64,000 nucleotides of DNA from Erigeron canadensis (lineage: Eukaryota > Streptophyta > Magnoliopsida > Asterales > Asteraceae). Position numbers and translations under genes: made by a program. This document shows positions 56,733 through 64,000 of the stretch, piece by piece; position 1 is the first letter of the stretch; each line of letters starts with the position of its first letter. Where the stretch lies: the NCBI RefSeq assembly GCF_010389155.1, contig NC_057763.1:4774649-4838648 (forward strand). Reading direction: 5' to 3'. The notes under the pieces were generated by a model. It was not told the origin of the DNA and did not search any database. It worked only from the letters and a program-made list of their open reading frames with translations.

Positions 56733-57190
56733 CATTTTGTGGAACAACTTGAACATAATGAGCTTTTGATAACTTCAATCGCCTCCAATTGATGGCGATC
56801 CATGGTTGCTTCTCCATCTTCTTTTCTTTTTGGTATTTTCTGATTTTTTTTTTATTTTTTTTTTGGATTTTTGGGTTCTTCTAATTTTTTTTTTGTGTTT
56901 TTGGCGATCTGGTGCGCAGAACAGAGCTTTAAGCGAAGCTGGTGGAGCGGGTAGCGCCGCTGATTTTGAAGACCAGCGGCGCTAGTGATGTGCCTAGCGG
57001 CGCTCATTGCTAAATCTGGACAGGGAGCGGCGCCGGATGGTGAGGAGCGGCGCTAGCCGCCCTGATGCAGTCCCAGCGGCGCTGGTTAGTAACTAGCGGC
57101 GCTCGTAACTCCTGTACATGTTCCGAGGTCTGATTTCTTCAGCGATTTGATGCTCGAACTCCCCCACACTTAGCTTTTGGCCAAGTGCAT
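56733..57190 (-). mobile_element. interior of the minus-strand Ty3/gypsy element, continued
   Basis: Continuation of the interior split by the solo LTR. It contains long T runs (A runs on the sense strand), seven AGCGGCGCT-type motifs (56953-57103) and a second polypurine-like tract (minus strand AAGTGTGGGGGAGTTC, about 57172-57157). It shares the CCCCCACACTTA(A)GCTTTTG context with 50824-50846, so both belong to the same element type. The right boundary is not defined. Confidence 0.5.
56953..57103. repeat. seven AGCGGCGCT near-palindromes
   Basis: Copies start at 56953, 56975, 56996, 57026, 57046, 57075 and 57095. The last six form three pairs with about 20-bp internal spacing and a 50-bp pair period. 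The same motif occurs twice in the LTR at 50541 and 50571. Confidence 0.92.
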
Positions 57191-57348
57191 AGTTTCCTTC
57201 AGACTACAAATCAATATACTTCTGCACACTTCAATCAATTTATCAAAAATGGAAAAATACGAGCTAAAACAAAAATGAAAAATAAAAACATAAAGTACGA
57301 TTGCAATAAGTTACTTGTTTCTTAAATCCTTGAAAGATTTATATGTTG

Positions 57349-57408
57349 AAAGATATGCCTAATAAGTTACTTTGTTATTACAATCATCTTACTATTAGGC
57401 ATATCTTT
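57349..57408. repeat. imperfect hairpin, ~17-bp stem
   Basis: AAAGATATGCCTAATA (57349) pairs with TATTAGGCATATCTTT (57393-57408), with one bulge at the inner end and a loop of about 24 bases. It may be a tiny foldback element or an RNA hairpin; no further evidence. Confidence 0.65.
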
Positions 57409-57448
57409 AAGCACACCAATTAAGTTGATTTATCATTATCTATTATTT

Positions 57449-58903
57449 TTCTCTATTTATTTTGTTTTATGAAGCAACTCTCGAGGAAATATATGTTGTA
57501 ATAACAAAGTTTGTAAAAACAAAATAATGATGAGTTACTTTAACGTTGGGTTAAATATGAAATATCCCATCAGGTTAGGTAGACTTTTTGAAATGTATGA
57601 ATGATCAAAAAGCAATTTATTGTCATACATAATAGCAGATTCAAACTAACTACTATCTGGCTAAAAAAGAATGACAATTATATAAAAAAAAAAAATGGCA
57701 AAAACATAATCTCTATATATAGTTGTATGGAAATGAAGCTAGGCATGGGTTTTGTGATCCTCTAATGGAAAATGCTATTTTCATGGAATTTCTTACATAC
57801 CTATAAACATATATATATGCATGCATAATTAATGCTGGGTTCTTTATACTTTGGTTCTAACATGCTAATTTCCATGAATGATAAATAAAAGCTAGCATGT
57901 AACTTGAAAAAATGGACCATGCGAAATGCATGATTAATGCTACATGTTACAAGGGGATTTTTTTGGATTTACTATAGGGCCAATGGTCCAAGAATAAATT
58001 AATACGAAATTAATATTTTGATAAAATTAATAATTTGTCCAGACTCAGATTAAGAGTTTAGTGGAAATAATCAACACTTGATAAGTTAATAATTCGCTAA
58101 ATTAATAAAATATCGTAGTCCTAACACTATTAATTTATAAAGGTTTCATTGTATTTGAGGTTATTTGTTTCGTTTGATATATGGTGGTCTTTGTAAAAGT
58201 ACATAAATGCTGCGATAATGAAAATAACAAAAAGTTTGTCTAGTGAAGTATTTTAATCGATTGTCTCTATGTCGATTTTATGGATTTTGATTAGGTGTAA
58301 GAGAGTCCACTTAATTTATATGGCTATTATGGCTCATTAATCGTTGTCATTTGATGTAATTTTATAGCACCATTTTTTTCGATGTTTTATCGAAAAGAAA
58401 ATTTAATTTGAAAAACACGTAAAAAAAAAAAAAAAAAAAAAATTGTTAGAGGGCCGGTTATAGCTTTACAACCCAAATACGAGTAATAATGTTGAGACAT
58501 GTTTTTTATTTTATTTTTTTACCTATAATGCTACTTTCATAAGACGTACATTTTATATATTAAAAAATAGTTACGGACATCTCACGATACATTATAATAT
58601 TACTGCATATATAGGTTCAAGTGTTATGGTGAACACTTTTATAAACAAGTGTAGAATTTATCTGGATATATATATATCTATATAATTGTTTTTCTATAAA
58701 AAGGATTAGAATTATTTTAGATGGTTCCTTGAGTAATTAACTTGACCATGGTCAAATTCCACTATCCTTTTATGTGATTATTTTATGAGTAATGATACAT
58801 TTCTATCAAGAAAGTAACATTTGGAATGGATATATATGATACCTCAAGAGAGTAGATGTTGAAATAAATAAATGGAAAACACATAAAAAGATGTGATATT
58901 ATA
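57449..58903. repeat. segmental duplication, copy 1
   Basis: It is colinear with 60806-62601. Shared landmarks: GTTTTATGAAG near the start, ATCAAAAAGCAATT, a TACCTATAAACATATAT stretch, GCTAGCATGTAAC, TACTATAGGGCCAATG, TTTAGATGGTTCCTTGAG and ATAAAAAGATGTGATATTATA at the end. Copy 1 lacks the SINE and the MITE of copy 2 but has about 150 extra bases at 57990-58150. Both intact empty sites are here: AATGCATGATTAATGC (about 57927) and GAAATAAATAAATGG (58861). Confidence 0.9.
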
Positions 58904-60208
58904 GATCGTTATTTGATGTAATTTTATAGGGTGCCAATGGTACATCGTTATTTACCCACAAACAAAATCACCGGCCACCACTAGCAGGGTGCAGGGAGGT
59001 GTTAGTCAAGAAGTAACAGGATTGTTACAGATATGCCCGTCTATATCAGGAAGAAATCCTCGCTCCATTATTTCCTCACGTTGTCATTTGATGCAATTTT
59101 ATAGCACCATCTTTTTCGATGTCTTATGGAAAATACATTTCAAGTTTTCATAAGTTTAGGAACGCAAACAAAAGAACATAAACAAGCCAATTTCCTTAAT
59201 AAACGAACATGAACACAACATTATGTTCGTATATCCGTTCGTGAACCGTTCGTTAACTTAAACGAACGAATATGGACAAGGTCTCGTTCAGTTCGTTTAC
59301 AACCCTATTATCTAGCTAATTCCACTGTCATATAGATTGGATCCAGCTATCCGCTTTATCATATACATCCAATTGATAAAGACAATTTATATCGAAATGG
59401 TGTTGTATACTTCATGCGATAACCTAAAACCATACCATCATATTCTGTGTATTAATCTTACGTGTATCTTGGAAAGGTTTTTTAATTTTTGTTGTTTTTT
59501 TTTAACTATGTTATGTCTTTTAAATTATAAATGAAAGAGTTGTTTTACATTGATGTCATATAACTAGCTTGATACATGTATTGCATAATACTGTAATTAA
59601 TGCAATACTATAATTATAAGCTACAACAATTACAATATTAGTTATAATTACGAAGGGATAACAAAGATTAAAAAAATAACTAAAGTTAAAAAAAATAAAA
59701 AATAAAAAAAATAAAAAAAAAATAAACGAATATCACGTCAAATTAATACAGGTGATGTGATGATATGTTTTAATTAGCTCAACAAATAAAGCATTTGGTA
59801 CCATTCCAAGATAAACTACCTTTATAAGTTGGATATACATGATAAACAGAAAAGCTGCATACAAATCTATGACGGTGGAACTCATTAGAAAAGATGCGGA
59901 AACACATATATAGGTGATACAAACGGTAGTCGTGATTGAATGCATCATTTTATGATCAAACACGAGGCAAGATTGTAGCTCATGTTGGGTAAAGGAAAAA
60001 ACATGTGCTTGCGCCACAAACATTGTCACACTAGTAATGCTCAACATATAGTTTTTTTTAACTGCAAACTATTCTAATTCTAATCTTAAATTACACGAGT
60101 GTCTGGAATGGAATCCAGGACTCTCGAAAAATTCTCCCAATAATTCATCCCTGCAAATATAAGAAGCTAGTAAGACTCATACCTGATGGAATACCTCAAG
60201 GTCTGATT
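58904..60208. other. spacer between duplication copies
   Basis: No gene. It contains partial third and fourth copies of the TTTGATG(T/C)AATTTTATAG segment of the duplication (58912 and 59089), a CGAACGAA/TTCGTT patch (59200-59310) and a pair of diverged inverted arms (59310-59470 against 59735-59895). Confidence 0.5.
59310..59895. repeat. diverged inverted repeat, ~150-bp arms
   Basis: The left arm (59310-59470) and the right arm (59735-59895, reversed) share CTAAT...TTCCAC(T/C)GTCATA, TTATCAT(A/G)TA(C/T)ATCCAA, a shared stretch of about 45 bp and TGTATTAAT. Both encode similar meaningless peptides, which is how the relation is visible. It may be a pair of inverted copies of an unknown repeat or the ends of one element. 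Confidence 0.6.
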
Positions 60209-60225
60209 AAATAGAAAAGAAAGTT

Positions 60226-60249
60226 GTCCCTTAATTCGGGGACATCCGA

Positions 60250-60281
<32 letters not shown>

Positions 60282-60324
60282 GGCCTCTGCGTAAGGATGA
60301 CACACACAAATCGAGAAATGGTCC
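60226..60324 (+). pseudogene. U6 snRNA retropseudogene with 17-bp target duplication
   Basis: Apart from a few changes it matches plant U6 along its whole length: the 5' stem-loop with a 3-base insertion (TAA), then ATCCGATAAAATTGGAACGA, TACAGAGAAGATTAGCATGG, CC(T)CTGCG(T)AAGGATGACAC, and CAAATCGAGAAATGGTCC at the end. The ACAGAGA box is intact. It is flanked by a perfect 17-bp duplication AAATAGAAAAGAAAGTT (60209-60225 and 60325-60341). There is no plant upstream sequence element and no T terminator, so it was made by reverse transcription, presumably by LINE machinery, and is not transcribed as U6. Confidence 0.95.
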
Positions 60325-60341
60325 AAATAGAAAAGAAAGTT

Positions 60342-60805
60342 AGGTTAGTTAAAGAGTAAACCGTGGTGCTACACACAGTTTGACCTAGCAGAATTTTTGC
60401 AATCTATTGTTTTTTAGGTTGGTCAAATGTTTTGTGGTTAAATGGAGTAGATTACATACACCAAAGAGAAAAGTAGTTGCAACGGCTGGCTGGCTGGCGA
60501 TAAAATGGAGCTTTGTAGAAACGAAAGAAACCCTATGATTTAGAAGTTTGGTGATGACTGTGAAGTGACATACTGACATATATAAGGGATTTTCATATCC
60601 TAGTCGTTGGGCTTTTTATTTTATTGGGCTGTTCTGTTAAAATGTAGCCCTTTTTCTTCTAGTCTGGTCCAATTTATATCTTTATCAAATTCTAACACAA
60701 ATTACAAGTTGTTATTAAGTATTAACAACTCTGTTAACTGTTAGAAAAAAATGTGGAAAAAAGGAAAAGGACAGGATAAAACAGTGATTTGTACAATATT
60801 TGGAA
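60342..60805. other. spacer
   Basis: No coding signal; short frames are uninformative. CGGCTGGCTGGCTGGCG at about 60483 is a short GGCT repeat. Confidence 0.35.
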
Positions 60806-61302
60806 TTTCTCTATATATTTTGTTTTATGAAGTAACTCTCGAGGAAATTTATGCTGTAATAACAAAGCTTGTAAAATCAAATTAATGATGAGTTACTTTT
60901 ATAAGGCTGGGTTAAATATCCCATCAGGTTATGTGGTCTTCTTGAAATGTATGAATGATCAAAAAGCAATTGATTGTCATACATAAAATGCAGATTCAAA
61001 CTAAAATTATTTGGCAAAAAAAAAAATAGAAAAAGAAAAAAGAATGACAATTATTGCAAAGACATAATCTCGATCTATATATAGTTGTATAGAAATAAGC
61101 TAGGCATGGGTAGGCATGGGTTTTGTGTTCTCTGATTGAAAAATGTTATTTTCATGAATTTTCTTACATACCTATAAACATATATGCATACTTGATTAAT
61201 GCATGGGTTCTTTGTACTTTGATTCAAACATGCTATTTCCATGAATGATAAATAAATGCTAGCATGTAACATGGAAAAATGGACCATACGAAATGCATGA
61301 TT

Positions 61303-61576
61303 GTCCCTGCCTTGATAGCGCAGTGGACATCCCCGTCTTGCAATAAAGTTTGGGCCTTGAGAGACCAAGGTTCGAATCCGAGCAAGTAAGGTTTTCTCCC
61401 AATTTAGCGTCGTACCTTTTGTAGCGGCTAAATTAGTATGGTTTTCCCTCCCTTGTGGTTCCCTGAATTCGTGGATCGGTCGCTAGCTAGTGACTGTCTG
61501 CCCAATTGGATGTAACGGCTAGCCATCCCGTGACACGATAGTTAAAAAGAAATAATAATAAAATAAAATAAATAAG
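61303..61576 (+). mobile_element. tRNA-derived SINE with 9-bp target duplication
   Basis: The head has an A box TAGCGCAGTGG (61316-61326) and a perfect B box GGTTCGAATCC (61369-61379), 42 bases apart, which form an internal RNA polymerase III promoter. The body includes GGTTTTCTCCC, GCCATCCCGTGAC and other SINE-like blocks and ends in an A-rich AATAATAATAAAATAAAATA tail. TGCATGATT flanks it (61294-61302 and 61577-61585). The empty site is in the other duplication copy. Confidence 0.95.
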
Positions 61577-62270
61577 TGCATGATTAATGCTACATGTTAC
61601 ATGGAGATTGTTTTGGATATACTATAGGGCCAATGCCCGAAGAAGATATATACTTGAGGCTATTTGTTTCGTTAGATATATATATATATATATAGTGGTC
61701 TTTGTAGAAGTACATAAATGCTACGATAATCAGATAACAAAAAGTTTGTCTAGTGAAGTATTTTAATCGATTGTCTCTGTGTCGTTTTTATGGATTTTGA
61801 TTAGGTGTAAGAGAGTCCACTTAATTTATATGGCTATTATGGCTCGTTAATCGTTGTCATTTGATGTAATTTTATAGCACCATCTTTTTCGATGTCTTAT
61901 CGAAAAGAAATATTAATTTGAAAAACACGTAAAAAATAAAATAAAATTTGTTATAGCTTTACAACCCAAATAATAATGTTGAGAAATGTTATTCTTTTTT
62001 TACCTCTCACGATACATTAACATATAGGTTCAAGTGTTATGGTGAACACGTTTATGAACAAGTGTAGGATATATGTGGATATATGTAATTGTTTTTCTAA
62101 AAAAGGATTAGAATTTTAGATGGTTCCTTGAGTAATTAACTTGACCATGGTGAAATTCCACTATCCTTTTATCTGATTATTTTATGAGTAATGATACATT
62201 ATTTCTATCCAGAAAATAACACTTGGAATGGATATGATACCTCAGGAGAGTAGATGTTGAAATAAATAAA

Positions 62271-62561
62271 GGGATAAGTATCATGTAACGTAACAAACTT
62301 TGAACGAATGTCTATAGTAGGAAATAACTAAAGTTGTGTGTATTGTATGTAAACAACTCGAAAATAATGTTTATTGTATGTAAGAAAATGTATTTAACCA
62401 ATTAAAATCAGACAAGTGGCACCTCTATATGGTTGCCACGTATGTTTTCTTACATACAATAAACATTTTTTAAAGTTGTTTACATACAATACACAAAACT
62501 TTAGTTATTTTCTACTATAGACATTCGTCCAAAGTTTGTTACATTCCAGAATACTTATCCC
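62271..62561. mobile_element. Mutator-type MITE with ~115-bp inverted repeats and 9-bp target duplication
   Basis: The arms begin GGGATAAGTATCATGTAACG and GGGATAAGTATTCTGGAATG and match through ACAAACTTTG, ACGAATGTCTATAGTAG and GTATTGTATGTAAACAAC. The duplication ATAAATAAA is exact (62262-62270 and 62562-62570). The empty site GAAATAAATAAATGG is present in duplication copy 1. No coding sequence. Confidence 0.95.
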
Positions 62562-62601
62562 ATAAATAAATGGAAAACACATAAAAAGATGTGATATTAT
62601 A

Positions 62602-63098
62602 AGGATTATGAAGGATAAAATCACAAAATAATAGGGTGAACCTTGTGAATCTGTATAGTGACGTGGATTTTGGATGTGACCGACGATAAATTATTAATTA
62701 AAATGTGTGTGTTGTACATACTACAAAAAAAGAACATTAAGGAAGCAGATGAGATATATTATTGGAGGGATGAATAAAAATGCTGAATCTCAATTTCGCA
62801 CCTTTCTCATCCTAAACAATATCATTCGGGACAGAGGTCGGTATTAGTTGTGTGTGGTTTTCAGGATTTAGAATCGGACAACTCGATCACGGGATTTTTC
62901 AGTCCTATACCGGTACTGCCTTATATGTAAACGGGACAGATATTACATTTTAGTAATTTTTACGACTAGGGCCATTATTGATATACCGAAACAAGTATTG
63001 GACGCTACGAGCTGAGTCCCATCTCATCTCCCTATGTTATTGTCCGTATCCATTAAATTTTGCTTGCTAAAATTATTAACTATTGTGTATTGGTGTTA
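62602..63098. other. gene-free spacer
   Basis: No feature supported. Confidence 0.35.
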
Positions 63099-63877
63099 GG
63101 GTGGGGGGGAGAGCTTGCCCACTCTTTTCCTCCCCTCCCCGATTTTTCTTCTCCTCTCCTCCCCTCCCCTCCCCTTTTGCTAGGAGCACCTCGCCACCCC
63201 TCCCCTCCCCTCCCCACCCTTTTCTATTTAATTTCATTTCTATTTATTTTTTAAAACTAAAACATTTTATTTAATAATTTAAAACAACCGTCTACTCATA
63301 CGAAACCGTTGTCTAAAAAAAGTCTCATTAAATTTTGGTTCCTCGGCAAAGTAATCTCGAAAAAGACGGTCGTGAGACTCACCACGATTGTCCCGTTTTG
63401 TATACGTTCTTGAAGAGGAGGTAGTATCACGAACATCTTGTTGAATCGCATAATGCGCCATTGTGAATAGATTAATATACCGTTCCGTCTCGTCGGATGA
63501 ACTCGAATCCGATTGGAAATTTGGGGGTGTTGGGTCGTGATTGTCAAGAAATAAAGGATTGTTGAAGAAAGGGTTCATGATTCCGAAAATATAGATATAT
63601 GTGTGTGTTATTTGTGTGTGTGTTTTGTGTGTTCAAAGAAAAAAGAAAAGAAACAGATCGGCAGGAAGAAGAAAAAGAGAAGAAAGAAAGAAAGAGAGAA
63701 AGTGGCCGTTAAATGTGGGACCCACCTTTTTTTTTCTTTTGGTTTGCAGCGTTCGGATTTGACCGGCACCACATCCGGCACCACGCTCCCCAGTCTCGTC
63801 CCCTCCCCACCGGTACCGGTAGGTCGGGGCGGTGTTCACACCGGTACCGGTCCTGTGCCTATCAACTCCATCCACCC
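63099..63877 (-). mobile_element. internally deleted PIF/Harbinger element (779 bp)
   Basis: TTA flanks both ends (63096-63098 and 63878-63880). The termini are GGGTGGGGGGGAG and, reversed, GGGTGGATGGAG, short imperfect inverted repeats. It encodes only the first 99 residues of the transposase (63578-63279) and then passes directly into the C-rich end region (63110-63230, CCCCTCCCCT runs), so the DDE part was removed. It is non-autonomous. Confidence 0.8.
63279..63578 (-). pseudogene. PIF/Harbinger transposase, N-terminal 99 residues
   Basis: MNPFFNNPLFLDNHDPTPPN leader, Ser/Asp-rich patch SSSSDETERY, then NRGESHDRLFRDYFAEEP and FRQRFRMSRRLF, the start of the conserved Harbinger nuclease region (compare RRRYHMSRRLFLRI at 7659-8240). 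It stops directly after RRLF at the deletion joint. The ATG at 63578 is the natural start, with an AT-rich leader and GT repeats upstream. Confidence 0.85.
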
Positions 63878-63880
63878 TTA

Positions 63881-64000
63881 CATGAACATGTGTCGATATA
63901 AAAAAAATAAATATTCTGGTGTATAATGTGTTGGTCCTCTTAGATGTGCACAGCTCGATCTTCAGTGTGTTTTGTAGTCTTGTACGTGTTATTTCTAGCT
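63881..64000. other. right edge of the window
   Basis: 120 bp without a recognisable feature. Confidence 0.3.

Larger units (their letters stand above)
60806..62601. repeat. segmental duplication, copy 2
   Basis: Direct-orientation copy of 57449-58903, carrying two later insertions: a SINE (61303-61576) and a Mutator-type MITE (62271-62561). The rest is similar but with many substitutions and small indels, for example a (TA)n run at 61678-61693. The sequences diverge after GATGTGATATTATA at about 62601. Confidence 0.9.

Noticed and set aside
60226..60324. Functional U6 gene
   Set aside because: No upstream sequence element or TATA box at the right spacing, no T terminator, several substitutions and flanking target duplications.
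63110..63230. Regulatory CT-rich promoter
   Set aside because: Low-complexity CCCCT runs lie inside the 3' end of the Harbinger element and need no promoter explanation.

Overview
This is a plant nuclear window that is almost entirely transposable elements and their remains. I see no intact host protein gene. The AT-rich background, plant-type Ty1/copia, Ty3/gypsy, LINE, Helitron, PIF/Harbinger, Mutator-type and Stowaway sequences, a tRNA-headed SINE and a plant-type U6 copy point to a eudicot. The style of the extra 3' genes in the two large copia elements resembles elements I associate with Asteraceae; that family assignment is inference. A run of exactly 100 N at 17213-17312 is a scaffold join.

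Layout. 1-3583: AT-rich flank with small repeats and a foldback MITE. 3598-5746: 5'-truncated LINE (minus) with a near-perfect target duplication. 6170-8578: remnants of a Helitron helicase, an array of GGTCCTA motifs and a PIF/Harbinger transposase. 10000-17212: Ty1/copia element on the minus strand (end of pol, promoter-like block, long broken extra gene, polypurine tract, 3' LTR carrying a Stowaway MITE). 17313-about 26700: a second, diverged Ty1/copia element of the same architecture on the plus strand. 26770-28520: partial Ty3/gypsy LTR. 31284-38438: a cluster of short Helitron-like elements, one split by a young, structurally complete 5.1-kb copia element with 240-bp LTRs, TCACC target duplication, PBS and PPT. 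39543-39845: Mutator-type MITE with 9-bp target duplication. 46049-57190: Ty3/gypsy nest made of one LTR without clear target duplication, a minus-strand element (3' LTR plus interior), a solo LTR in that interior (GATGG duplication), and another solo LTR inside that one (GCCCA duplication). 57449-62601: a direct segmental duplication whose second copy received a SINE and a Mutator-type MITE, both with empty sites preserved in the first copy; a U6 retropseudogene with a 17-bp target duplication lies between the copies. 63099-63877: internally deleted Harbinger element.

Two observations stand out. First, the gypsy LTRs and interior carry arrays of short hairpins or near-palindromes. In several, the loop is conserved while the stem changes on both sides so that pairing is kept, and two palindrome arrays sit just upstream of a TATA box. 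Second, the two diverged, oppositely oriented copia elements each carry, between pol and a long extra 3' gene, an internal copy of the polypurine tract and a TATA-containing promoter-like block with clustered transcription-factor motifs (W-box cores in one, G-box/ABRE-type in the other). This suggests the extra gene has its own promoter.

All coding sequences are broken by frameshifts or stops, many at homopolymer runs, so part of the damage could be assembly error.
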